64,000 bases of DNA from Streptomyces cavernicola. GTDB taxonomy: Bacteria > Actinomycetota > Actinomycetes > Streptomycetales > Streptomycetaceae. This document shows positions 15,281-23,123 of this stretch, in pieces. The position numbers were made by a program, and so were the translations under genes. The notes beneath the pieces were generated by a model, which saw nothing but the letters and a program-made list of their open reading frames with translations, had not been told where the DNA came from and did no database searches. Each line of letters begins with the position of its first letter. Position 1 is the stretch's first letter. The stretch lies in the NCBI RefSeq assembly GCF_029968035.1, contig NZ_JASCIQ010000039.1:18211-82210 (forward strand), in the 5' to 3' direction.

Positions 15281-17713
15281 TCAGTTCTGCTGGGGGCCCA
15301 CCTGGACCGTGATCGTCTCGCCGCTCTTCGGCTCGTTCACGATCGCGATCCGAGTGTTCGTGTCAGTTACCTTCACGCTTCCCGTGGGGTTCGACGGGTC
15401 GTAGTACGACACCCACTGGCCGTCGTCGAAGACGCTCACTCCGTCGCGCCCGGGGATCTTCTTCGCGACGCCCTCCTTGTGCAGGGTCACCGCGTCCGTG
15501 CCGTACCGGCTGAAGGTGGAGTCGTAGGACTGGATGCGGTTGCGCATCAGCGAGCCGTCCGCCCACTTCTCCGCCTTCGGGTGCGCGTCGATCGGCAGGA
15601 CCAGGCCCTGGCCGGGGTGCACGCCGGTGTTGTTGTCGGCCTGCGAGGTGTCCCACTGCCAGAGCATCAGGCCGTTCTGGTACGGGAAGTGCTCGACCCA
15701 GTTCTCCCGCGTCTTGGCCCAACCGAAGTTGTACGGACCGGACTTGAGGGTCTTGTCGTACGACACGTACTGGCGGTTCTCCGCGAGGTAATACTGCGGG
15801 TAGTCCTTGGTGAAGGACTCGCCGATGCGGTCGAAGCCCTTCTTCGTCCAGCCGTTGTCGTCGGTCTCGGCGTCGTCCGCGAAGAGCTGCGCGCCGTCCG
15901 CGGTCACCGAAATGCCGTCCGCGGCAAAGCCCTTGAGGGACGTGCCGCCGTCGGTCTGGTAGCGGAAGCGCAGCTCGACCTTCTTGCCCGCGTACGCGTC
16001 GAGCGGGTAGCTGAGCTTCTTCCAGCCGTCCGAGGAGCCGTGCAGGGCGGGCTTGTCGCCGCCGTCGCGCGGGATCGGGTTGCCGTCGGCGGTGCCGTCG
16101 AGCGGGACGTAGCTCGCGCCGCCGTCCGTGGAGACCTCGGCGTAGGCGTAGTCGTAGTTCGCCTCGATGTCCCACCAGCCCGAAAGGTCAAGGCTGGCCT
16201 GGGACTTGCCGGTCAGGTCGAGCGTACGGGTCAGAGTGTTCTTGAGGTCGTCGCCCTGGCCGCTCCACCACTGCTTGGCGCCGTCGGCCGGCTTGGTGAT
16301 GGTGGTCGTGACGGCCTTCTCGGGCAGCTCGACGACGAGGGCCTGCTTGTTCGCGGTGTTGTACTCCGCGTAGCCCAGCTTGTGCGTGGACTCCGTGCCC
16401 GCCTTCGCCGTGTCGTAGTCCAGCCAGCCCAGCTGCAGCTTGTCCCAGGCGGTCATGTCGCCGGGCAGGTCGCCGATGGAGTCCTCGCCGCGGCCGAGCC
16501 AGGAGCCGGAGGACATCAACGACCAGTAGGCGGTGGAGTTCTCGCCCTTGCCGGAGGTGTCGTAGAGGTCCGGCAGACCGAGGTCGTGGCCGTACTCGTG
16601 GGCGAAGACGCCGAGGCCGCCGTTCTCCGGCTGCATCGTGTAGTCGCCGACCCAGACGCCGGTGTCGCCGATCTGGGTGCCGCCGGACTTGTTGTCGGCC
16701 GGGCCGGTCTTGCCCGCGTCCGAGCCGTACGCGTACCAGCGGTGCGCCCAGATCGCGTTCTCGCCCTCGACGCCGCCGCCCGCGGACTCGTCCTCGCCGG
16801 CGTGCACGATCTGGAAGTGGTCGATGTAGCCGTCGGGTTCGTTGAAGTTCCCGTCGGCGTCGAAGTCGTAGCGGTCCCACTCGTCGTACTTCGCGAGCTG
16901 GTCCTTGATCTCGGCGTCGGTCCTGCCGGCGGCCTTCTGGTCGGCGGTCCACTGGTTGACGCCGTCGCGTACCGCGTCCCACACGTTGGCGCAGTTGCTG
17001 TCGCCGCAGTAGTTGGAGCCGTAACGGGCCTCGTTCCAGTCGACCTTGACCCAGTCGGAGACCTCGCCGTCGACCGAGTAGCGGCCCGAGGACTGCTTCT
17101 CGTAGTACTTCTTCACGGACTCCTTCTTGGCATCCGTCGAGAAGTACAGGTCCTGGAAGTGCTCCTGGTTGTAATCCGCCTGCCAGGCCGTGGAGTTGTC
17201 GTCCGCGCGGTCCGGCTCGGCGATCTTGTTGTGCAGCGGGCCGGGCTTGCCGCCGTACTTCTTGACCGGCGCCTCAGGCCCGTCCGGGCCGTCCGGGTCG
17301 TACATCGTGGTGTCGTCGACCTTGTCGCCGAACTCGACCAGGATCGTGAAGATCTTGTCGGTCTTCTCCCGGCCCAGCTCCACGTACTTGCCGTCGTCGA
17401 GCTTCACCACCTTCGAGGCGCCGCGCTTGGTGGCCTTCGCCTCGCCGGAGAGCAGCTGGTTCAGCGCGTCCTCGCGCTGCTGCGCCTGCCGGTCGCTGTA
17501 CGGGCCCTTGAGGTTGTGCTCGTCCTTGGCCGCGTGGTCGTCGCCGGGCGCCGGGTCCTGGCGCTCGACTCCGGCCGCCGCCTGCCGCCCCGCGTCGGCA
17601 TCGGCCTGCGCGACGCTGTACGCCGACGCCGTCGCGCCGACCGCCGCGAGCGCCGTCACCACGGCGGCGGCGCGGAACGTCCGGCGTCTGCCGGACTTCT
17701 CTCTCTGGATCAC
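15281..17713 (-). CDS. Secreted zinc metalloprotease, immune inhibitor A type (M6)
   Basis: An 810-residue secreted protease. The GTG at 17713 is chosen because GGGGGAGGAC lies just upstream and the protein then opens with a signal peptide: basic G-R-R-R-T, a hydrophobic segment, and an A-x-A-type site around V-A-Q-A. A propeptide of about 100 residues follows. The catalytic zinc motif is H-E-Y-G-H-D-L-G near residue 373, preceded by V-F-A, and G-L-P-D-L-Y-D-T follows. The C-terminal half has a domain with W-W-S-G and repeated MAM/jelly-roll-like strands typical of InhA proteins. It probably degrades extracellular protein during differentiation. Confidence 0.92.
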   Translation of the reverse strand: MIQREKSGRRRTFRAAAVVTALAAVGATASAYSVAQADADAGRQAAAGVERQDPAPGDDHAAKDEHNLKGPYSDRQAQQREDALNQLLSGEAKATKRGASKVVKLDDGKYVELGREKTDKIFTILVEFGDKVDDTTMYDPDGPDGPEAPVKKYGGKPGPLHNKIAEPDRADDNSTAWQADYNQEHFQDLYFSTDAKKESVKKYYEKQSSGRYSVDGEVSDWVKVDWNEARYGSNYCGDSNCANVWDAVRDGVNQWTADQKAAGRTDAEIKDQLAKYDEWDRYDFDADGNFNEPDGYIDHFQIVHAGEDESAGGGVEGENAIWAHRWYAYGSDAGKTGPADNKSGGTQIGDTGVWVGDYTMQPENGGLGVFAHEYGHDLGLPDLYDTSGKGENSTAYWSLMSSGSWLGRGEDSIGDLPGDMTAWDKLQLGWLDYDTAKAGTESTHKLGYAEYNTANKQALVVELPEKAVTTTITKPADGAKQWWSGQGDDLKNTLTRTLDLTGKSQASLDLSGWWDIEANYDYAYAEVSTDGGASYVPLDGTADGNPIPRDGGDKPALHGSSDGWKKLSYPLDAYAGKKVELRFRYQTDGGTSLKGFAADGISVTADGAQLFADDAETDDNGWTKKGFDRIGESFTKDYPQYYLAENRQYVSYDKTLKSGPYNFGWAKTRENWVEHFPYQNGLMLWQWDTSQADNNTGVHPGQGLVLPIDAHPKAEKWADGSLMRNRIQSYDSTFSRYGTDAVTLHKEGVAKKIPGRDGVSVFDDGQWVSYYDPSNPTGSVKVTDTNTRIAIVNEPKSGETITVQVGPQQN

Positions 17714-17837
17714 TTCGTACTGTCCTCCCCCGCGACCGCGCCTGCGGAGCCTGCGGATGGGGGTCAAAGGGATCCGGGCGCAGTGCCGCGTCACAAGTGA
17801 CGACATTCGACCGGAGTCTCGCCAGAAAAGACAGACC

Positions 17838-17885
17838 TTGACTTGAACTGGTCAACTGCACTATACGATCGGCGAGTTGCACTAT
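17838..17885 (+). promoter_or_regulatory. Sigma70-like promoter with direct repeats between the protease and the next gene
   Basis: TTGACT (17838-17843) and TATACG (17862-17867) are separated by 18 bp and point towards the small membrane protein gene, about 260 bp away. Overlapping this, TGCACTAT occurs twice (17857-17864 and 17878-17885), 21 bp apart, i.e. two helical turns. That is the layout of a regulator site covering a promoter. The whole 416-bp gap (17714-18129) otherwise shows no gene. Confidence 0.55.
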
Positions 17886-18129
17886 CCGGACACTGTCCGT
17901 TCCTCGACTCCGTACGAGTACGGGCCGCCGGGAGGGCGCGTACGTCTCGGCTCGTGGACTATGCCGTGAGCCCGTGCGCCCCTCGTGCTTCGACGCCGTG
18001 GGTAAGGTCACGCTTAGTCGGCTGTCGGCTCGGGAATCCAGCGGAATAGCATGAGTTGACCGCGTGCTTGCTCCATCGACACGTTCTTCCGCACCCCGCA
18101 TCTGCTGTCCCAGGACGACGGAGTTCGCC

Positions 18130-18420
18130 ATGCCCCGCCCGACCGCCGCACAGCTCGCCTACGGTTCCGCCACCGTGGTCCTCGCGACCCTCGCCATGCT
18201 GCTGCTCTCCCAGACGCGTTCGGGCATCGGCGTCGCCGTGATCGCCGTCGCCGCCCTCGCGCTCGGACTGCTCGTCGCGGTGACCGTGCCGATGCCGGGC
18301 GCCGCGCCCCGGGTGCGGACGGCCGCGGTGCAGCCGGTGGCGAGCGGCGAGCCCGTCGCCGTACGGCCGGTGCCCGGCGTGGGTGAGCCCCGTGCCACCG
18401 AGCACTCCCTGCGCAGCTGA
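18130..18420 (+). CDS. Small membrane protein
   Basis: A 96-residue protein with two hydrophobic segments, about residues 9-27 (L-A-Y-G-S-A-T-V-V-L-A) and 33-55 (G-I-G-V-A-V-I-A-V-A-A-L), joined by a short S-Q-T-R-S loop. A polar Arg/Val/Pro-rich C-terminal tail follows. ATG 18130 is chosen because the frame upstream reads a Cys/Arg-rich non-protein-like stretch. I do not recognise the family; similar two-helix proteins are common in Streptomyces. It converges on the RDD genes across a strong terminator. Confidence 0.7.
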   Translation: MPRPTAAQLAYGSATVVLATLAMLLLSQTRSGIGVAVIAVAALALGLLVAVTVPMPGAAPRVRTAAVQPVASGEPVAVRPVPGVGEPRATEHSLRS

Positions 18421-18483
18421 ACCCGCTACGACCTCGCCTTTTCCCGAACTCCTCTTCCCTGCCCCGGAGTTCGGCACCCGGAC

Positions 18484-18528
18484 ACGACGGCGGGCCCGCG
18501 ACACCTTCCTTCGCGGGCCCGCCGTCGT
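18484..18528. terminator. Strong bidirectional terminator
   Basis: Perfect 18-bp inverted repeat (18484-18501 and 18511-18528) with a 9-nt loop in the gap between two converging genes. Confidence 0.9.
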
Positions 18529-18543
18529 CCTGCCCCGGCGCGG

Positions 18544-19218
18544 TCAGCCGGTGCTGACCACCACCGTCTTCGCGGCCTTGTCGTGCAGGCCCTGCTTGTA
18601 CGGCTTGTCGAAGAAGCTCCAACCGCCGCAGATCGCGGTCCAGATGCAGTAGCAGCAGAACGAGAACGGCAGCCACAGCACGGCCGCCCGCACCAGCGAG
18701 GTCTGCACGCTCGGCGTCGCCCCGTCGTCCAGGTTCGCCGTCCGCAGCTTCATCAACTGCTTGCCCGGCGTCTGCCCCGAACTCGACGTGAACCAGGTGT
18801 CGTACGCCAGATACAGGACCGCCGACAGGATCGATCGGCCGAAGGTCGTGCCGACCTCGACGTCGTCGGCGTCGAGGTCCACGTTCGCCCAGCCGAACGC
18901 CCAGGAGAGCAGGGCGACGACGACGCCCACGATGAGCATGTCGACGATACGGGCGAGCACGCGCCGCCCGCTGTCCGCGAGCGGCGGCATCCCGGCGAGC
19001 GGATCGGCCCCGCCGTAGCCACCGCCGTACGGATCACCGCCGTAGGGCCCGCCGGGCGGAGGCGGCCCCGCGCCCGGCGGAGGCCCGAAGCCCCCGCCAC
19101 CGGGGGGCGGTGGGGGCTGGTCGTACGGGGAGCCGCCGCCGCTGTCCGCGGGCGGCGGCTTGCGGAACGGATCGTCGTCCGGCGGGCCCTGGCCTGGGGG
19201 CGGCGGTGGAGTGCTCAT
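18544..19218 (-). CDS. RDD-domain membrane protein
   Basis: A 224-residue protein. The first 85 residues are a Pro/Gly/Tyr-rich disordered tail containing G-Y-G-G and P-P-P-G-G runs. The RDD domain follows: L-A-D-S-G-R-R-V-L-A-R-I-V-D-M-L supplies the Arg-Asp-Asp-type motif, then three hydrophobic segments, with T-P-G-K-Q-L-M-K-L-R between them as in the family. RDD proteins are poorly understood; some act as antiporters. It lies 75 bp downstream of another RDD gene on the same strand, separated by a hairpin. Confidence 0.85.
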   Translation of the reverse strand: MSTPPPPPGQGPPDDDPFRKPPPADSGGGSPYDQPPPPPGGGGFGPPPGAGPPPPGGPYGGDPYGGGYGGADPLAGMPPLADSGRRVLARIVDMLIVGVVVALLSWAFGWANVDLDADDVEVGTTFGRSILSAVLYLAYDTWFTSSSGQTPGKQLMKLRTANLDDGATPSVQTSLVRAAVLWLPFSFCCYCIWTAICGGWSFFDKPYKQGLHDKAAKTVVVSTG

Positions 19219-19261
19219 GGGCCGAGTCGATCGCGGCCCCCTGGCGGGCGCATCCGGCGGT

Positions 19262-19288
19262 GGGCTGAACGGGGGGCTTGTTCAGCCC
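19262..19288 (-). terminator. Hairpin between the two RDD genes
   Basis: 9-bp arms GGGCTGAAC (19262-19270) and GTTCAGCCC (19280-19288) just after the stop of the upstream RDD gene. Confidence 0.6.
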
Positions 19289-19292
19289 CGGG

Positions 19293-20831
19293 TCAGGCCC
19301 CCGCCACGAACGTCCGCGCGACCTTGTCGTGGAGGCACTGCCGCCACGGCCGGTCCCAGGTGCACCACAGCACTCCGACGACGCCGATCACCAGGACCCC
19401 GGGGATGCTGTAGGCCAGCCAGCGGCGCAGGGCCGCCGAGAACGTCGGGGCGGCGTGCTCCTCGATGTCCCTGACCTCGATCTTGAGCAGCTTCTTGCCG
19501 AGCGTGTAGCCCCACTTGGAGGTGGGCAGCGCCTCGTACAGCGCGCCGAAGACGAGCAGCACGGCGAGGACGATGCCGAACTGCAGCGACGTGGTGCCGT
19601 CGAGCAGCCACACCGTCCGCTCCATGCCGGACAGCTTCGCCTCCTCGATCTTGCCGTCGATGTGCTCGATCGCGCTGCTCACCAGCGAGAACCCGACCGC
19701 GGCGGTGACCGCGCCCACGACGGCCGTGTCGATCAGCCGGGCCGCGAGCCGCTTGCCGAGGGCGGCGGGCCGGGCCGCGGCCTGGGCCTGGGCGGCCGCG
19801 AGGAACGGGTCGTTGGCGACCGGCTTGAACGGCGTGACCGGGCCGGCCTCCGCCTCCGCGCCCTGCGCGAGATGCTGCACCTGCTGCGGCCAGGAAGCAC
19901 CGCCGCCGGCCGGGCCGCCTCCCGGACCGCCGGACTGGGGCTGCGGATAGCCGTAACCGGAACCGGGCGCACCCTGGCCGGGGCCGCCCTGCTGCGGGGC
20001 GGCGGGCTGCGGGTAGCCGTAACCGGATGGGGCGCCGGCGGGCGGCATGGGCTGCACCGGGTTCTGCTGGCCCGGCAGCGCGCGGATCGCCATGGTGCCC
20101 GGCTCGGGCTGCCGCTGCGGGGCGCCTTGTGCTCCGGGGTGCTGCGCGGCCGGGTTCTGCGCGGCCGGGTTCTGCGCGCCAGGGTTCTGGCCGGGGCGCA
20201 CCCGGCGGACCATCATCGTGCCGTCGGCGGGCGGCTGTTGGGCCTGGCCCTGGCCGCCGGCCGGCTGCTGCGGCTCGCCCTGCGGGGCACGGCCCGGCTG
20301 CACGGCGCGGATCGCGACCGTGCCGTCCGTACGGGCCGGGGCCTCGGGGTGCACGGGCGGCTGCTGTTCCTCGCCCGGCTGCTGCGGCTGGGCCGGGGCG
20401 CCCGCACCGTACGTGCCCTGCGCGCCCTGCTGTTCCTGCTCGCCGCCCCAGGAGACGCGGGACTGCTCGGGGCCGAAGCCGGTCTGCCGGGAGGCGTCGG
20501 CCTGCCAGGCGGAGGCGGGCTCAGGCTGCTGCTCCGGCCGCTCGCCCGCCGGACCCGCGCCGAGGGCGGACGCGCCGCCGGGCCCCTCGTCGAGGAACAT
20601 CGGGCCGGTCTCCTCCGCCGGGGCGACCTGCTGCTCGGGCACGACGCCCGGCGCGGGCTCGACGCCGCCGGGCGGCGCCGGCATCGGCTCACCCTCGGCG
20701 GGTGCGGGGCGGCTGGTGCCGGGCACCCAGGCGGCGCCGTTCCAGTACCGGATGTATCCGGGGATGGAGGGGTCCGGGTAGTACCCACTCGTGGGGCTGC
20801 TGTCGCCGGGGGCCGGGGTAGGGGCGCTCAT
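19293..20831 (-). CDS. DUF2510 and RDD-domain membrane protein with a long disordered middle
   Basis: A 512-residue protein in three parts. Residues about 15-40 form a DUF2510-like module (G-Y-Y-P-D-P, then Y-W-N-G-A-A-W-V). About 300 residues rich in Pro, Gly and Gln follow, with N-P-A-A-Q and Y-G-Y-P-Q-P repeats. The last 140 residues are an RDD domain (L-G-K-R-L-A-A-R-L-I-D-T) with hydrophobic segments and the Y-T-L-G-K-K-L-L-K-I segment. The ATG at 20831 begins at the DUF2510 module. It precedes the smaller RDD gene and probably acts with it at the membrane. DUF2510 is an actinobacterial module of unknown role. Confidence 0.85.
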   Translation of the reverse strand: MSAPTPAPGDSSPTSGYYPDPSIPGYIRYWNGAAWVPGTSRPAPAEGEPMPAPPGGVEPAPGVVPEQQVAPAEETGPMFLDEGPGGASALGAGPAGERPEQQPEPASAWQADASRQTGFGPEQSRVSWGGEQEQQGAQGTYGAGAPAQPQQPGEEQQPPVHPEAPARTDGTVAIRAVQPGRAPQGEPQQPAGGQGQAQQPPADGTMMVRRVRPGQNPGAQNPAAQNPAAQHPGAQGAPQRQPEPGTMAIRALPGQQNPVQPMPPAGAPSGYGYPQPAAPQQGGPGQGAPGSGYGYPQPQSGGPGGGPAGGGASWPQQVQHLAQGAEAEAGPVTPFKPVANDPFLAAAQAQAAARPAALGKRLAARLIDTAVVGAVTAAVGFSLVSSAIEHIDGKIEEAKLSGMERTVWLLDGTTSLQFGIVLAVLLVFGALYEALPTSKWGYTLGKKLLKIEVRDIEEHAAPTFSAALRRWLAYSIPGVLVIGVVGVLWCTWDRPWRQCLHDKVARTFVAGA

Positions 20832-21078
20832 GGTCCGTCCGTAGTCCCGTATCTGCTGGAGGGTGTCGTGGAAGTCCCACATCTATCAGACCGCCCGGGG
20901 GTACTGGGCAGGTCCCGTCGTTCCGTCCACTTTCCGGGCACATTCGGCTCCCGGGAAGGGCCCGGGAACAGTCCCGGAAAAAAACTTCGGAAAGTCGCGT
21001 AAGCATCGTCGGGCTGCGCGCTCTCTCCTCGTGAAGGCCTGTTCCAGGGCCTCGCCCGAAGCGGAAGAGAGGCACGAC

Positions 21079-21552
21079 ATGCACACCATGGTGGAGCGCG
21101 AGCTCGAGCTGAAGCTGGTCCTGTCGCCGGAGCGCAGCATCCCCGTACCGGCCCGGCTCACCTACCGCACGGACGACCCGTACGCCGTGCACATCACCTT
21201 CCACATCGGCTCCGACCAGCCGGTGAACTGGACGTTCGCGCGCGAGCTGCTCGTCGAGGGCGTCTTCCGGCCGTGCGGCCACGGGGACGTACGGGTGTGG
21301 CCGACGAAGATGGACGGGCGCAGCGTCGTCCTGATGGCGCTCAGCTCGCCGGACGGTGACGCCCTCCTGGAGGCCCCGGCGGCGGCCGTCTCAGCGTGGC
21401 TGAAGCGGACGCTGCGCGTGGTCCCGCCGGGCTCGGAGTCGGACCACCTCGGCATCGACGACGGCCTGGCCGATCTGCTCACCCCGACCCCGGCGGACGA
21501 CCTGTGGCTGCGCGACCCGTGGCCCTCGGACGAGTCGAAGGACGGTGAGTGA
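21079..21552 (+). CDS. ssgG: SsgA-like sporulation protein, probably SsgG
   Basis: A 157-residue member of the SsgA-like (SALP) family, found only in morphologically complex actinomycetes and controlling septum placement and cell-wall events in sporulation. Diagnostic segments are L-E-L-K-L-V-L-S, P-V-P-A-R-L-T-Y, D-P-Y-A-V-H-I-T-F-H-I-G, W-T-F-A-R-E-L-L-V-E-G and D-V-R-V-W-P. In S. coelicolor ssgG lies near this point in the gene order, next to an FAD oxidase gene, hence the symbol; sequence alone would say only SALP. ATG 21079 has GAGAGG six bases upstream; an in-frame ATG lies three codons later. Confidence 0.85.
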   Translation: MHTMVERELELKLVLSPERSIPVPARLTYRTDDPYAVHITFHIGSDQPVNWTFARELLVEGVFRPCGHGDVRVWPTKMDGRSVVLMALSSPDGDALLEAPAAAVSAWLKRTLRVVPPGSESDHLGIDDGLADLLTPTPADDLWLRDPWPSDESKDGE

Positions 21553-21622
21553 GCCACGTGCCGTACGCCGGTACGGAGCGAACGGAGCGAACAGAACGAA
21601 CAGCACGAACGGAGCGGACGGG

Positions 21623-23014
21623 TCAGAACAGCTTGCCGGGGTTGAGCAGGCCGAGCGGGTCGAAGGTCTGCTTGATCCCGCGCTGCAGCTCGACCCCGAC
21701 GGGCCCGATCTCGCGCGCCAGCCACTCCTTCTTCAGGACGCCCACACCGTGCTCGCCGGTGATCGTGCCGCCGAGTTCGAGGCCGAGCGCCATGATCTCG
21801 TCGAAGGACTCGCGGGCGCGCCGGGACTCGTCGGGGTCCTGGGCGTCGAAGCAGACGGTGGGGTGCGTGTTGCCGTCGCCAGCGTGCGCGCAGACGCCGA
21901 TGGTGAGGTCGTACTTCTCCGCGATACGGGCGGTGCCCTCCAGCATGTCGGCGAGCCGGGAGCGGGGCACGCACACGTCGTCGATCATCGTGGTGCCCTT
22001 GACCGCTTCGAGCGCGGTGAGCGACAACCGCCGCGCCTGGAGCAGCAGTTCGGACTCGGCGTGGGTGTCGGCGGGCACGACCTCGGTGGCCCCGGCGGCG
22101 GCGCAGAGCTCTCCGACGGCGGCCAGGTCGGCGGCCGGGTCCGCGGTGTCGAAGGCGGCCAGGAGCAGCGCCTCGGTGGTCTCCGGCAGTCCCATCTGCG
22201 CCAGGTCGTTGACGGCCCTGATGGTCGTACGGTCCATCAGCTCCAGCAGGGAAGGCACGTGCCCTCCCTCCATGATCTTGACGACGGCCGCGCAGGCGTC
22301 TTCGGTGGAGCCGAACTCGGCGGCGAGCGCGAGCTGCCCCGGCGGCTCGGGCTTCAGGGCGAGCACGGCGCGTACGACGATGCCGAGGCTGCCCTCGGAG
22401 CCGACGAAGAGACGGGTGAGGTCGTACCCGGCGACGCCCTTGGCGGTGCGGCGGCCGGTCTTGAGCAGGCGGCCGTCGGCGAGGACGACGTCGAGGCCGA
22501 GCACGTACTCCGCCGTCACCCCGTACTTGACGCAGCACAGGCCGCCGGAGGCCGTGCCGATGTTGCCGCCGATGGTGCACTGCTCCCAACTGCTGGGATC
22601 CGGCGGGTAGTAGAGGCCGTGCTCGCCCACCGCGCGGGAGAGCGTGGCGTTGACGACGCCCGGTTCGACGACGGCGACCCAGTCGATCGGGTTGATCTCC
22701 AGGATGGCGTCCATCCTGGTCAGGGAGAGCACGATGCAGCCGTCGGAGGCGTTGGCGGCGCCGGACAGGCCGGTGCGCGCGCCCTGCGGGACGACGGGGA
22801 CCCGCAGCGCGGTCGCGGTGCGCATCACGTGCTGCACCTGTTCGACCGTGCGCGGCAGGACGACGACGGCGGGCGCGCCCGCCTCGCAGAAGCTGGCCAT
22901 GTCGTTGGCGTACGCGGCCATGACGTCCGGGTCGGTGAGGACGGATTCGGCGGGGAGTACCTCGCGCAGCTGGGCCGCGAGCTGACCTGGGTGGCTCTCG
23001 GGGGCACCGTTCAT
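21623..23014 (-). CDS. FAD-linked oxidase, glycolate/lactate oxidase GlcD type
   Basis: A 463-residue flavoenzyme of the vanillyl-alcohol-oxidase fold. The FAD-binding part has V-P-Q-G-A-R-T-G-L-S-G-A and E-P-G-V-V-N-A-T-L-S, then G-G-N-I-G-T-A-S-G-G-L-C-C-V-K-Y-G. The C-terminal region has G-H-x-G-D-G-N-T-H-P and G-T-I-T-G-E-H-G-V-G, ending L-L-N-P-G-K-L-F. This is the GlcD/D-lactate dehydrogenase arrangement; the exact 2-hydroxy-acid substrate is not determined. It converges on ssgG, separated by 70 bp of degenerate GAACGGAGC repeats, and is divergent from the TPR gene. Confidence 0.88.
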   Translation of the reverse strand: MNGAPESHPGQLAAQLREVLPAESVLTDPDVMAAYANDMASFCEAGAPAVVVLPRTVEQVQHVMRTATALRVPVVPQGARTGLSGAANASDGCIVLSLTRMDAILEINPIDWVAVVEPGVVNATLSRAVGEHGLYYPPDPSSWEQCTIGGNIGTASGGLCCVKYGVTAEYVLGLDVVLADGRLLKTGRRTAKGVAGYDLTRLFVGSEGSLGIVVRAVLALKPEPPGQLALAAEFGSTEDACAAVVKIMEGGHVPSLLELMDRTTIRAVNDLAQMGLPETTEALLLAAFDTADPAADLAAVGELCAAAGATEVVPADTHAESELLLQARRLSLTALEAVKGTTMIDDVCVPRSRLADMLEGTARIAEKYDLTIGVCAHAGDGNTHPTVCFDAQDPDESRRARESFDEIMALGLELGGTITGEHGVGVLKKEWLAREIGPVGVELQRGIKQTFDPLGLLNPGKLF

Positions 23015-23123
23015 GATCCAAGGGTCGCACCGGGGGCCATCGGTGTGAACCCGTCTGCGTCGGGCGGCGCAGGGCGCGGTGTGTTCGTCGTATGGGCCCA
23101 TTTTCTGGCGCACAGTGTCCGCC

